A stretch of DNA of 64,000 bases from Thalassobacillus pellis (GCF_016908295.1 NZ_JAFBDO010000002.1:62001-126000); one strand, 5' to 3'; shown: positions 47,885 to 57,142, counted from the first letter of the stretch. Translations and numbers: made by a program. The notes: generated by a model not told the origin, from the sequence alone.

Positions 47885-49504
47885 ATGGCACGAAAATGGG
47901 AAACTAAAGAGCAGTTAACGGACCTTCTATGCTCTCTAGTAAATTATCCTAGTGTTACTGGTACGAAAGATGAAATTGCTATGGTCGAATACATACACCA
48001 CCTCTTGGAGGGGCAGGATTATTTTCGGCAGAATTCCGACCATCTTCAATTGCATCCATTAAAAGATGGCAGGCAGCTGCTGACGGCTCTCGTAAAGAAT
48101 AATGATGCCAAAGAAACGATCATTTTATTGTCCCATATCGATGTGGTCGGTATTGAGGATTATGGCTCTCTGCAAAACTTAGCCTTTCACCCGAAGGAGC
48201 TGACCCAGGAGCTTCAAAAAAGAATAGAAGAGCTTCCTAAAGAAGCTGCGAACGATTTGAAAACCGGTGACTGGCTGTTCGGCCGCGGAACAATGGATAT
48301 GAAATCAGGAACCACCGTACACCTCTCCTTATTGGAAAAAGCGATGGAAGGGGAATTTGACGGAAATATCCTTCTTTTAGCTGTGCCGGATGAAGAAGCT
48401 AATTCACTTGGGATGATTACTGCCTTGCCTGTTTTAAATGAGCTGAAGCAGCAACATGAATTAGAATTTAAGGCCACCATGAATGGAGAGCCGATGTTCA
48501 GCAAATATCCTGGTGACCGTACCTATTATCTATATTCCGGATCCATTGGTAAAGTACTGCCTGGATTCCTGTGTTACGGAAAAGAAACTCACGTTGGAGA
48601 ACCATTTGCCGGTTTGAATGCAAATCTGATGGTAAGTTACCTCACACAGGAACTCGAATTAAGTGAAGACTTTATTGAAACGGTGGGGGATGAGACTACC
48701 CCGCCACCGATAAGCTTGATGCAAAAAGATTTGAAAGACGCTTATTCTGTCCAGACCCCCCAGGCAGCAGTCGCCATGTACAATGTTCTGTATATGAAGC
48801 AGACACTCTCCAGCATTAACGAGAAATTGCTGGCTGCAGCACATCGAGCAAGCCAAAAAGCAATCGCGCATTATAAACAAAAATCTTCTTACTATATGGC
48901 TGAAACAGAACATCGGCCACTGAATATGGATATTACCGTCCTAACTTTTGAAGAGCTGTACAGAGAAGCTGAAAAGCGGTTTGGAAAAAGGGAAGTAGAG
49001 CGCAGGCAGAATTTGCTCATTTCCCACAGAGATAAAGGAGACAGAGATTTTTCTACACTTCTCGTCCATGATCTTGCATCTCTTTGTAAGGATATAGGAC
49101 CGATGATTATATTATTTTACAGTCCGCCGTTTTATCCTTCGGTTTCATCCAACCAGGATCCTTATATCGAAGCGGCAGTCCAGGCGTGTCAAAACTATGC
49201 TAGAGAAAAATACAGTCTTCAAATCGAAAACACCGAATATTTCACAGGACTTTCCGACCTAAGCTTTATCGGACCTACAGCCGACGACTCCCCTCTGGGA
49301 GACCTTTTGAAGCAGATGCCTATTCAGGGACGCGGCTTTGAACTCTCAAGTGATTTGATGCAGGCTACCAACATGCCGGTCATTAATATCGGCCCATTAG
49401 GGAAAGACCCCCATCAATGGACAGAACGACTGGAACTGACATATTCTTTTGAATACCTGCCAGATATGCTGCACCATACCCTGCAATCAATGTTTAGGAA
49501 ATGA
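47885..49504 (+). CDS. yqjN: RocB-like M20 peptidase family protein (YqjN)
   Basis: A 539-residue protein of the M20 fold with LLSHIDVVG, GRGTMDMKSG and AVPDEEANSLG metal and catalytic motifs, followed by a long C-terminal part. It is related to RocB, an arginine-utilisation protein of uncertain reaction; the namA-yqjN neighbourhood matches B. subtilis yqjM-yqjN. Substrate unknown. ACAAGGAG before the ATG. Ends at a strong terminator. Confidence 0.88.
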   Translation: MARKWETKEQLTDLLCSLVNYPSVTGTKDEIAMVEYIHHLLEGQDYFRQNSDHLQLHPLKDGRQLLTALVKNNDAKETIILLSHIDVVGIEDYGSLQNLAFHPKELTQELQKRIEELPKEAANDLKTGDWLFGRGTMDMKSGTTVHLSLLEKAMEGEFDGNILLLAVPDEEANSLGMITALPVLNELKQQHELEFKATMNGEPMFSKYPGDRTYYLYSGSIGKVLPGFLCYGKETHVGEPFAGLNANLMVSYLTQELELSEDFIETVGDETTPPPISLMQKDLKDAYSVQTPQAAVAMYNVLYMKQTLSSINEKLLAAAHRASQKAIAHYKQKSSYYMAETEHRPLNMDITVLTFEELYREAEKRFGKREVERRQNLLISHRDKGDRDFSTLLVHDLASLCKDIGPMIILFYSPPFYPSVSSNQDPYIEAAVQACQNYAREKYSLQIENTEYFTGLSDLSFIGPTADDSPLGDLLKQMPIQGRGFELSSDLMQATNMPVINIGPLGKDPHQWTERLELTYSFEYLPDMLHHTLQSMFRK

Positions 49505-49510
49505 TTATGG

Positions 49511-49547
49511 CTGCCCCCCCGGATAACAGACGGGGGCAGTTTTTTTG
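49511..49547 (+). terminator. Terminator after yqjN
   Basis: CTGCCCCC/GGGGGCAG stem (49511-49519 with 49531-49539) followed by eight Ts. Confidence 0.92.
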
Positions 49548-49674
49548 TTTTCCAGGAAAATATGGGCGTTACCCCCCTTTTTATAGAGCGCCTCAGCTAT
49601 TAAGTGGGATTACTGGAAGAAAAATGCTACAATTTAGAAAATGAATGATGATTCAGATAAATGGAGGATGCAGA

Positions 49675-50643
49675 ATGACAATGTTGACACAAAAAATAAG
49701 TCAGTTGACTGTACCAACCCCATACGCTGTCGGAGATGTTCATATGTATGTGCTTAAAGACGAGCGTTTTTCCATCATAGATGCCGGCGTCAATACAGAT
49801 GAAGCTTGGGAAGCTGTACTCTATCAATTAAAGGAAATGGGCTATGGTCCGGAGGATGTTGAACAGATAATTCTGACCCACCATCATCCAGATCATATTG
49901 GATTGATTGAACGCTTTCCCCGTATTACCGATGTAGTGGGTCACCATTATATTGACCCGTGGCTGAGAAAAGAGGAGTCTTTTCTGCAAAGTTATGAAGC
50001 ATTTTTTACCGGGCTTTACAAGGAAGCTGGTGTTCCTGACCGTTTCCGTAAATTCCTTAAGAGCTTGCGGAAGCCTTTAGTCACTGCGCCGAAATCACAG
50101 CTGACAATAAAAATCGATGAGGGGGATCAGCTTCCTGGTCATCCCGGCTGGGAAGTCGTGGCGGTACCCGGCCATGCACAGAGCCATGTCGCTTTTTATC
50201 ACTCCAGGGAAAAGGCTTTAATTGGAGGAGATGTACTTCTTAAGCATATTTCCTCCAATCCATTATTGGAACCGCCTTTACAAGAAGGAGAACCAAGGCC
50301 AATACCCCAACTGCAATATCGTGATACGTTGGCCAAATTGTTGAACATTGATTTTAATACAGTTTACCCGGGCCACGGAGATATCTTCACTGCGCCACAT
50401 GACTTGATTAAAAAGCGTCTAGAAAAGCAAAAGGCACGAGCCTTTCACGTTTGTGAACTTATTGGAAAAAAAGCGCTTACTGCTTTTCAAGTGTGTGAAC
50501 TCCTATTCCCGAGCCAGATGGAAAAGGAATTCGGTTTAACGATGTCAGAAACAATCGGCCAGCTTGACTATTTGTTGAGCATCGGTGCACTTAAAGCTGA
50601 AAAAGAGGATGAGGCACTGGTGTATAGCCGTTTGGAGGGTTAA
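49675..50643 (+). CDS. yqjP: MBL-fold metallohydrolase (YqjP family)
   Basis: A 322-residue metallo-beta-lactamase-fold hydrolase with THHHPDHIGL, a PGHAQSH segment and a C-terminal winged-helix-like extension, as in the YqjP group. Substrate unknown. Start ATG 49675 follows TGGAGGA; the in-frame ATGs at 49645 and 49648 lack a site. Two nt separate it from yqjQ, so they are cotranscribed. Confidence 0.9.
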   Translation: MTMLTQKISQLTVPTPYAVGDVHMYVLKDERFSIIDAGVNTDEAWEAVLYQLKEMGYGPEDVEQIILTHHHPDHIGLIERFPRITDVVGHHYIDPWLRKEESFLQSYEAFFTGLYKEAGVPDRFRKFLKSLRKPLVTAPKSQLTIKIDEGDQLPGHPGWEVVAVPGHAQSHVAFYHSREKALIGGDVLLKHISSNPLLEPPLQEGEPRPIPQLQYRDTLAKLLNIDFNTVYPGHGDIFTAPHDLIKKRLEKQKARAFHVCELIGKKALTAFQVCELLFPSQMEKEFGLTMSETIGQLDYLLSIGALKAEKEDEALVYSRLEG

Positions 50644-50645
50644 AA

Positions 50646-51440
50646 ATGAATGAACATCTGAAAGGGAAAAAAGTGCTTATCACAGGCGCCTCGAGTGGAA
50701 TCGGTCAATACTTGGCGATTCATGTAGCGAGAAATGGCGGGCACCCCATTTTAGTAGCCCGCTCAGGTAATAGGCTTGAGCTTATCGCCAAAATACTGAA
50801 AGAAAAATTCGATACAGACTGTTATTGGTATAAAGCCGACCTTACCAATGGAAACGAATGGAAAGATGTCAGTGATATTATTTTTTATGACCATGATTCG
50901 ATTGATGCTTTGATCAATAATGCAGGAATGGGTATTTTTGAAAACTATTGTGGTTCCAAATGGCAGGACATCGAACGGATGCTGCAAGTGAATGTCCATG
51001 CTCCACTTAGAATTACCCATCAGGTCCTGCCTCATTTTATCGCTCAGAAATCGGGGCATATTATCAACATTGCTTCCCAGGCGGGGAAAATGGCTACACC
51101 AAAATCTGCTGTCTATTCCGCTACAAAGCATGCATTACTCGGTTTCTCCAATGCTCTTCGTATGGAAGTGGAAGGATGGGGGATTCTTGTGACCACAGTA
51201 AATTTAGGGCCTGTCCGCACAAACTTTTTTAAACAGGCTGATCCCACTGGGAACTACGAAACTGCAGTAGAGCATCTGATGCTTGATGCTAATCAGGTAG
51301 CAAACAGGATTGTCAAACAGTTATTTATTCCAAAAAGGGAAATCAATCTTCCGACCTGGATGGATGCAGGCAGTAAGGTCCATCAATTATTTCCGAGTGT
51401 GACAGAAAAAATGCTGCGTTCCCAATTTAATAAAAAATGA
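50646..51440 (+). CDS. yqjQ: Short-chain dehydrogenase/reductase (YqjQ family)
   Basis: A 264-residue NAD(P)-dependent SDR with the nucleotide motif GASSGIGQ, NNAG, Ser in NIASQAG and the YSATKHAL catalytic Tyr/Lys. Substrate unknown. The gene follows yqjP with 2 nt between, matching B. subtilis. Confidence 0.93.
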   Translation: MNEHLKGKKVLITGASSGIGQYLAIHVARNGGHPILVARSGNRLELIAKILKEKFDTDCYWYKADLTNGNEWKDVSDIIFYDHDSIDALINNAGMGIFENYCGSKWQDIERMLQVNVHAPLRITHQVLPHFIAQKSGHIINIASQAGKMATPKSAVYSATKHALLGFSNALRMEVEGWGILVTTVNLGPVRTNFFKQADPTGNYETAVEHLMLDANQVANRIVKQLFIPKREINLPTWMDAGSKVHQLFPSVTEKMLRSQFNKK

Positions 51441-51493
51441 CCTCCCTTATCCGGAGTCCACTGGGCACGGCCTAAGCTAGACAAAGACAAAAC

Positions 51494-51534
51494 GGTCAGT
51501 ATGGACTTGAAACTCCATTACTGGCCATTTTTTT
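51494..51534 (+). terminator. Terminator after yqjQ
   Basis: GGTCAGTA-TGGA pairs with TCCATTACTGGCC (one bulge), followed by seven Ts. Confidence 0.8.
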
Positions 51535-51592
51535 ATACGCTTCTGTTTTTCAGTGCCTCATTATCCGGCAGGCTTTTTCCTGTGATTCCCTC

Positions 51593-51621
51593 TTGCATAC
51601 ACGAACGTATATTCGCATAAT
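51593..51621 (+). promoter_or_regulatory. LexA-controlled promoter of polYA
   Basis: CGAACGTATATTCG (51602-51615) matches the LexA operator CGAAC-N4-GTTCG with one change. It fills the 17-nt spacer between TTGCAT (51593-51598) and CATAAT (51616-51621), so bound LexA would block RNA polymerase. Confidence 0.8.
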
Positions 51622-51645
51622 AATAAGTGAGAGAGAAGGGGTGTG

Positions 51646-52929
51646 ATGGAAATGGAAAACCCTGAGATTGACTATCGGCTGTTTCCGGACCGCCGGGTTT
51701 TATGTGTGGATATGAAAAGCTTTTATGCGAGCTGTGCCGCTATCTTAAGGGGGCTTGATCCGATGACCTGCCATCTCGCCGTTGTGGCTGATACTAACCG
51801 CAGGGGAAGCGTGGTACTCGCTGCATCTCCTGCAATGAAAAAGGATTATGGCATTCGTACAGGAAGCCGATTGTTTGAAATTCCGAATGAGCCGGACATT
51901 GTAATCGTTTCTGCCCAAATGAGCACGTATTTGGAAATTTCTGCTGAGGTGACCCGGCTGTTTCATAAATATGTACCAAAAGAAGCGATTCATACGTACA
52001 GTGTCGATGAAAGCTTTTTAGAAGTGAGTGGAAGTGAGCGGATGTTTGGAGGAGGCGCCCGTGAAATTGCCCAAATGATTCTAGAGGAGCTGGAGGATAC
52101 CTTTCATTTAAAGGCGGCAATCGGGATCGGCCCCAATATGCTTATGGCCAAGCTCTGCCTCGATTTAGAAGCAAAGAAAAAAGGGGTGGCAGAATGGGAG
52201 TACAAAGATGTAGAGAAGAAACTGTGGCCTGTTTCTCCGCTTCGGGAAATGTGGGGAATCGGTCCCCGTCTCGAACGAAGGCTGAACCGAATGGGAATAA
52301 CGACCGTCGGCCAGCTCGCCAAGTACCCGCTGGAACGTTTAGAAAAGACCTTCGGGGTGATGGGGAACCAGTTGTTTTATCATGCCCATGGAGTTGATTT
52401 GTCCGAGCTTGGCGCACCGATCATCCAGGGGCAGATCAGCTATGGTAAAAGTCAGATTCTGTTACGGGATTATCATGACCCCACCCACGTTAAGCACGTA
52501 ATGCTGGAAATGTGCGAAGAAGTCGCCAGAAGAGCAAGGAACAATGATAAAGCAGGAAAGACGATCAGCCTCGGTATCGGTTACAGTAAAACCGAAGGGG
52601 GAGGAGGCTTTCATCGCTCAAGAAGTATCGATCAGCCCACAAACGTCACCATGGATATCTACGCGGTCTGCCTTCAGCTGTTCAAGGAATTTTTTGAGGA
52701 AAAAACTGTGCGCAGTATTTCCATCTCTTTATCGAATATCAGTGAAGATTCGAGCATCCAGCTGGACTTGTTTGATTCCAACAGGACCCGAAAGCGTGAG
52801 CTCGGCTATGTCATGGATGCGATTCGGGATAAATATGGGAGCGATGCTTTGCTTCGTGCGGTTTCCTATACGGAAGCCGGAACCGCGCTCCACCGCAGTA
52901 AATTGGTTGGCGGACACTTTGCAGAGTAA
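51646..52929 (+). CDS. polYA: Y-family DNA polymerase PolYA (YqjW/UvrX-like)
   Basis: SOS translesion polymerase of the UmuC-like branch, 427 aa. Catalytic acids lie in VDMKSFYASC and YSVDESFLEVSG; the thumb has MWGIGPRLERRLNRMGI; a clamp motif QLDLF is near residue 373. The LexA box in the promoter and the match to B. subtilis yqjW support SOS induction. Start ATG 51646 (or 51652) after AAGGGG; GTG 51643 is too near the site. A second polymerase of the family, dinB, is 11 kb upstream. Confidence 0.93.
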   Translation: MEMENPEIDYRLFPDRRVLCVDMKSFYASCAAILRGLDPMTCHLAVVADTNRRGSVVLAASPAMKKDYGIRTGSRLFEIPNEPDIVIVSAQMSTYLEISAEVTRLFHKYVPKEAIHTYSVDESFLEVSGSERMFGGGAREIAQMILEELEDTFHLKAAIGIGPNMLMAKLCLDLEAKKKGVAEWEYKDVEKKLWPVSPLREMWGIGPRLERRLNRMGITTVGQLAKYPLERLEKTFGVMGNQLFYHAHGVDLSELGAPIIQGQISYGKSQILLRDYHDPTHVKHVMLEMCEEVARRARNNDKAGKTISLGIGYSKTEGGGGFHRSRSIDQPTNVTMDIYAVCLQLFKEFFEEKTVRSISISLSNISEDSSIQLDLFDSNRTRKRELGYVMDAIRDKYGSDALLRAVSYTEAGTALHRSKLVGGHFAE

Positions 52930-52996
52930 TGCAAGCCTGGTCTTTGCCCGAATAAGAAAAAATAATTATGATGGAGTTAATAGGAGGGATGGGAAA

Positions 52997-53329
52997 ATGA
53001 AATTGACCATCACAGATAGCGCGAAAATACAGCTGGAATCATTAAGAGGAGAGGAACATCCATACCTTCGCCTGTTTTATGATACGGATGATTGTGGATG
53101 TGGAGTCAACGGCGTACCCACGGTTCGCTGGACGTCCCATCGTACGGAATGGGATAAAAGTATAGAGAGCACCGACTACAGCGTGATTGTTCATAAACAA
53201 CAGGCAATCTTTTTTTCAGAAAAACTAAAGCTGGATGCTTACGGCGGGGCTCTTCGACTTTCGAGCCCGGAAGGTATTCTTAATCCCGCCATTTCCGGTC
53301 GGGAAATAGTAAAGGAGGAAGAAATGTGA
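52997..53329 (+). CDS. yqkB: HesB/IscA-like iron-sulfur biosynthesis family protein YqkB
   Basis: A 110-residue A-type-scaffold-like protein (KLTITDSAKIQLESL; DTDDCGCGVNG). The Cys pattern is reduced compared with IscA: CGCG in the middle and no C-terminal CGC, as in the YqkB group, so cluster binding is not certain. Start ATG 52997 behind AGGAGGGA; a longer overlapping frame through polYA is rejected. The stop overlaps the yqkE start. Confidence 0.88.
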   Translation: MKLTITDSAKIQLESLRGEEHPYLRLFYDTDDCGCGVNGVPTVRWTSHRTEWDKSIESTDYSVIVHKQQAIFFSEKLKLDAYGGALRLSSPEGILNPAISGREIVKEEEM

Positions 53330-53553
53330 GCAAAAAAGAGCGAGTTTCCGGAAGCGGCTCATTAAAAGATCGCCTGAACCCGGATTTATGGAACCAGCTC
53401 CAGTCTAAGAAAACGGAATGGAAACAAGCAGAGAAGGAACAACAGGAAAAGGAACGCCAGCGTCTGGTAAGAGAGAGAAAGGAAAGAGAAGCGAACAAGA
53501 GTTTTGAAGAATTGCTCGAGGAAAGCGATATCGATTGGAAAAAATATAAATAG
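53326..53553 (+). CDS. yqkE: YqkE family (DUF3886) small protein
   Basis: A 75-residue, highly charged helical protein; an Arg/Lys/Glu-rich coiled coil at about 28-57 is followed by the conserved tail NKSFEELLEESDIDWKKYK. No known function. Start GTG 53326 inside ATGTGA, which overlaps the yqkB stop by 4 nt, with AAAGGAGGAAG upstream. Next to yqkF as in B. subtilis. Confidence 0.85.
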   Translation: MSKKERVSGSGSLKDRLNPDLWNQLQSKKTEWKQAEKEQQEKERQRLVRERKEREANKSFEELLEESDIDWKKYK

Positions 53554-53562
53554 GATACAAAG

Positions 53563-53601
53563 AAGACATGCACCAGAGCAGACAGCTCAAGTGCATGTCT
53601 T
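53563..53601. terminator. Bidirectional terminator between yqkE and yqkF
   Basis: Perfect 11-bp AAGACATGCAC/GTGCATGTCTT (53563-53573 with 53591-53601) with a 17-nt loop between converging genes. Confidence 0.75.
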
Positions 53602-53603
53602 AA

Positions 53604-54524
53604 TTAACGATGTTTTTGGTAAGTGATCGGTTTTGTCAGTGCCTGGATTTCTCCGAAAATCTGTTCCGTTAATGGCTTAGCTTCAAGAAAACGGAGGTTA
53701 TCTTCCAGCTGCTTTAAAGAACTTGCCCCAAATACTGCAGTAGCAATCGCCGGATGATGAAGGACATATTGAAGTGCAAGGGCATTTAACGTCCGTTCTT
53801 CACTGGAATAATCCTCGAGTTTTTCCGCTAATGCGAGCATCTCTTCGTAATTGTAATCCAGGAACCCATCATTCGCTTTGGATTCGACTACCTTTGCTCC
53901 GTTGTCGCTCAACATGCCTTTCGCAAGTGGACCGCGGGCAAGCACGCTGATATTATTCTGATAGAGGTAATCAAGTATTTCCTCTTCGGGACGCCGGTCA
54001 AAGATATTATATTGCATCATCACACTCACCATGCTGGAGCGTTCCGCGTATTCCCTGATAACGTTCGGACGAATCGAAGAAATTCCATATTCCCTGATTA
54101 ACCCTTCCTGTTTCAAATCCTCAAAAGCTTCGATTGTTTCACCAATATTATCTTCGATTGTCCCGCCGTGCAGTTGATAAAGGTCGATATAATCGGTGTT
54201 CAGTCTGCGGAGGCTTTCTTTTACGCCTTCTTTAATATGGTCCTTGGAAGGATCCCAGAACCAGTCCTTTTTTTCTTTATCAAAATGGTTTCCGACCTTT
54301 GAGCCGAGGATGACATCCTCGCGGCGATGTTTGATGGCTTTGCCTACAATTTTTTCATTTTCCCCGAAATCATATAAATCGGCAGTGTCCAGATAATTGA
54401 TTCCCGCTTCAAGTGCACGCTCGATCATGTTCTTTGCTTTGTGCTCATCTGTCCCAAGGTTCATGCACCCCAGACTAATCTCAGAAATGTGCAAGTCAGA
54501 GCTTCCAAGCTGTCGTTTATTCAT
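53604..54524 (-). CDS. yqkF: Aldo/keto reductase YqkF
   Basis: A 306-residue NADPH-dependent TIM-barrel reductase with LGCMNLG, catalytic Asp/Tyr in DTADLYDFGENEKIVGKA, Lys in ILGSKVGNH and His in LYQLHGGT. Substrate unknown. It is divergent from nudF, as in B. subtilis. Confidence 0.94.
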   Translation of the reverse strand: MNKRQLGSSDLHISEISLGCMNLGTDEHKAKNMIERALEAGINYLDTADLYDFGENEKIVGKAIKHRREDVILGSKVGNHFDKEKKDWFWDPSKDHIKEGVKESLRRLNTDYIDLYQLHGGTIEDNIGETIEAFEDLKQEGLIREYGISSIRPNVIREYAERSSMVSVMMQYNIFDRRPEEEILDYLYQNNISVLARGPLAKGMLSDNGAKVVESKANDGFLDYNYEEMLALAEKLEDYSSEERTLNALALQYVLHHPAIATAVFGASSLKQLEDNLRFLEAKPLTEQIFGEIQALTKPITYQKHR

Positions 54525-54622
54525 AGAATCATCCTTTCTATTAGTGAGACGCTATGTATCCAGAAAAATCTGCTGTTATGTTAGAATAGTTTTAGTTTAT
54601 GGAGAAGAAAGGAGTTATTGTT

Positions 54623-55168
54623 TTGAAAAAGTTTGAAGAGATAACAACAGAAACAGAAAAAATCTTTGATGGAAAAATCGTCAAACTCCAAGTGGACAGT
54701 GTTACTTTACCCGATGGAAACACATCTAAACGAGAAATCATTAAACATCCGGGAGCGGTGGCAATCATTGCTCTTACGGAAGATAATAAAATTTTGTTCG
54801 TTGAGCAATACCGGAAGGCGCTTGAAAAAAGCATCATAGAAATACCTGCCGGAAAGCTTGAAGGCGTGGAAGACAAACCTGCTGTAAGAGCGAAACGTGA
54901 ATTAGAAGAAGAAACTGGCTATACAACAGACAAGCTTGAATGGGTGACTTCGTTCTACACTTCCCCAGGATTTGCTGATGAGCTCGTTCACCTCTATTTT
55001 ACAGACGAGTTGGTGCAAATGGAAGACAAAGTAGCAGGGGATGATGATGAGTTTGTGGAACTTATGGAACTTACTGTCGACGAAGCCGAACAAATGGTAA
55101 AAGAACAGAGAATTCATGATGCCAAGACGGCATATGCAGTGCTTTTTCTAAAACTAAAAGGAGTTTAA
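54623..55168 (+). CDS. nudF: ADP-ribose pyrophosphatase (Nudix)
   Basis: Hydrolyses ADP-ribose to AMP and ribose 5-phosphate. A 181-residue Nudix protein: GKLEGVEDKPAVRAKRELEEETGY is the Nudix box, one residue longer than the standard spacing, preceded by the ADPRase-typical SREI-like KREIIKHPGAVAI. Start TTG 54623 after AAAGGAG; the ATG at 54599 precedes the ribosome binding site. Two nt from endoQ. Confidence 0.93.
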   Translation: MKKFEEITTETEKIFDGKIVKLQVDSVTLPDGNTSKREIIKHPGAVAIIALTEDNKILFVEQYRKALEKSIIEIPAGKLEGVEDKPAVRAKRELEEETGYTTDKLEWVTSFYTSPGFADELVHLYFTDELVQMEDKVAGDDDEFVELMELTVDEAEQMVKEQRIHDAKTAYAVLFLKLKGV

Positions 55169-55170
55169 TT

Positions 55171-56346
55171 ATGGACTTGCAATCTTATTTTGCAGATCTT
55201 CACATACATATCGGCAAAGACTGGAACGGGCGGCCGGTAAAAATCAGTGGCGGCAAATCTTTGACGGTGACCAACGTTCTGAAGGAAGCGAGCAGACGTA
55301 AAGGAATGGATATTGTCGGAGTCATCGATGCCCACGTGCCTGAAGTGCAGGCTGAATTAGAGGAGTTCCTTACAAAAGGGCATGCGAAAGAGCACAAGGA
55401 TGGTGGTGTATGCTTTGAGAACACCTTACTGATATTAGGATCGGAAATTGAAATATATGATATTAATTGTCGGGGGCCAATTCATGTATTATGTTTTTTC
55501 CCTTTTCTTTCTGTGATGAAGGATTTTTCCAGCTGGCTTGCGACTAGGATGACGAATATAAATTTGAGTTCCCAGCGGTTCTATGGTACTGCCGAGGAGC
55601 TGCAGAAATGTGTGAAAGATTTTGGTGGGTGGTTTATACCCGCCCATGTTTTCACCCCCTTTAAAAGCATGTATGGAAAGGGAGTCGATAAATCTTTGAC
55701 AGATGTATTTGACGCTACTATGATAGATGCTGTTGAATTAGGCCTCAGTTCTGATACAGAAATGGCTGATCAGATCTCCGAGCTCCATGTCTTCCCATTT
55801 TTATCGAATTCGGACGCCCATTCGCTGAATAAAATAGGAAGGGAATATCAGGAAGTATTACTGGAAGAGCTTTCTTTTTATGAACTTGGGCTGGCGATCA
55901 AGGGGAAAAGCGAAAGGAAAATCAACCACAATTATGGCATGAATCCACGACTGGGAAAATATCATCAAACAGTATGTAATCATTGCCAGAAAAATCTTTC
56001 CGTTTATCAGACACCTTGTCCAAACTGCGGATCTAAAAAGGTAATTAAAGGAGTTGCAGAGAGAATAAATGAGCTCTCAACGAATTCAGTAAACCATCCG
56101 TCGCGACCACCTTATATTTATCAAGTTCCACTGGAATATTTACCTTCTCTTGGGCCGAAAACCTATGAAAAGCTATTGGAACGTTTTGGGACGGAAATGG
56201 ACGTCATCCACCATGCTTCTTTAGAAGAGTTACAGCAGGTAGTACCCGAAAAATTGGCTGGTGCCATATTACGCCTGAGAAATGGAGATGTTGCCATTGA
56301 AGCGGGAGGCGGCGGAAGATATGGAAAACTAAAAGGGGATTCATAG
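55171..56346 (+). CDS. endoQ: Endonuclease Q family protein (PHP domain)
   Basis: A 391-residue enzyme predicted to nick DNA 5' of deaminated bases (uracil, hypoxanthine). The PHP metal site starts at FADLHIHIG and continues with DAHVPEVQ and FLSNSDAHSLNK. A zinc-finger pair CNHC/CPNC is at about 270-290 and a helix-hairpin-helix-like tail (YLPSLGPKTYEKLLERFG) follows. EndoQ is typical of Thermococcales archaea and occurs in some Bacillaceae (B. pumilus). It takes the place between nudF and spoIIM where B. subtilis has other genes. Confidence 0.85.
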   Translation: MDLQSYFADLHIHIGKDWNGRPVKISGGKSLTVTNVLKEASRRKGMDIVGVIDAHVPEVQAELEEFLTKGHAKEHKDGGVCFENTLLILGSEIEIYDINCRGPIHVLCFFPFLSVMKDFSSWLATRMTNINLSSQRFYGTAEELQKCVKDFGGWFIPAHVFTPFKSMYGKGVDKSLTDVFDATMIDAVELGLSSDTEMADQISELHVFPFLSNSDAHSLNKIGREYQEVLLEELSFYELGLAIKGKSERKINHNYGMNPRLGKYHQTVCNHCQKNLSVYQTPCPNCGSKKVIKGVAERINELSTNSVNHPSRPPYIYQVPLEYLPSLGPKTYEKLLERFGTEMDVIHHASLEELQQVVPEKLAGAILRLRNGDVAIEAGGGGRYGKLKGDS

Positions 56347-56414
56347 AAAGGGAGGTCTACTTTCTACCTTTGGTTCATAGAGTTGTAATAGAAGCTCGAT
56401 GAAGGGGTGGGAAA

Positions 56415-57056
56415 ATGTATCTCCAGCAACGTCTATTAAAGAATCACTTTACTAGTTACATTAATATTTATGTTTTCATTTCAGTATTGTTCTTGATCGG
56501 TATCATATTCGGGGCGATTATCGTTAATAGTATGAATTTCATCCAAAAACAAGATTTATACTTTTATTTGAACCAGTTTTTTAAGCAAACGATCGATACC
56601 AATTCAATATCCCAGCCGATGTTATTCTGGGATAGCCTGAGCTATCATCTTAAATATATGCTCTTGATTTTTATTTTGGGTATATCAGTAATCGGTATGC
56701 CCGTGATAACAGTCCTGTTATTTATCAAAGGACTTGTGGTAGGATTTTCTGTTGGTTTTCTCGTCAATCAGATGGGCTGGTATGGTCTGTTTATTTCTTC
56801 TGTATCCATTGCCCCACAGAATTTGCTTGTAATTCCGGTATATCTCATTGCTGGTGCTATCGCGATGATTTTCTCAATAACCTTATTTAAACAGCTGTTT
56901 TCCAAACGAATGCATCAGCCTGTCATGAAAGTGTTCATGCAATATGGCGTTCTGTTTCTGCTATTGTTTGCCTGTCTCGTAATTGCTGCATTTATTGAAG
57001 CATTTTTATCAAGTCAGGCAATGGAAATGGTCGTTAAATGGATTTATTCGCAATAA
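56415..57056 (+). CDS. spoIIM: Stage II sporulation protein M
   Basis: Membrane part of the SpoIIDMP machine that remodels septal peptidoglycan during engulfment. A 213-residue protein with about five membrane segments (INIYVFISVLFLIGIIFGAI, MLLIFILGISVIGM, VLFLLLFACLVIAAFIEAFL). ATG preceded by GAAGGGGTGGG. Position before fur agrees with B. subtilis. Confidence 0.93.
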   Translation: MYLQQRLLKNHFTSYINIYVFISVLFLIGIIFGAIIVNSMNFIQKQDLYFYLNQFFKQTIDTNSISQPMLFWDSLSYHLKYMLLIFILGISVIGMPVITVLLFIKGLVVGFSVGFLVNQMGWYGLFISSVSIAPQNLLVIPVYLIAGAIAMIFSITLFKQLFSKRMHQPVMKVFMQYGVLFLLLFACLVIAAFIEAFLSSQAMEMVVKWIYSQ

Positions 57057-57097
57057 TATAAAAACAACAATAAATTAGAATGATTATTGATAACAGA

Positions 57098-57142
57098 TTA
57101 TAATAATTTCAATTTGACACTGGTTCCTTCTCTGCTTATAAT
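57098..57142 (+). promoter_or_regulatory. fur promoter with PerR box
   Basis: TTGACA (57114-57119), exactly 17 nt, TATAAT (57137-57142): a full-consensus sigma-A promoter. Immediately upstream, TTATAATAATTTCAA (57098-57112) matches 13 of 15 positions of the PerR operator (TTATAAT-N-ATTATAA), in agreement with the known PerR control of fur in B. subtilis. This gives peroxide-responsive expression of the iron regulator. Confidence 0.8.

Noticed and set aside
52544-53329. 261-codon frame overlapping polYA
   Set aside because: Only its last 110 codons, from the ATG at 52997 with its own ribosome binding site, resemble a protein family (YqkB); the rest is out of frame with polYA.
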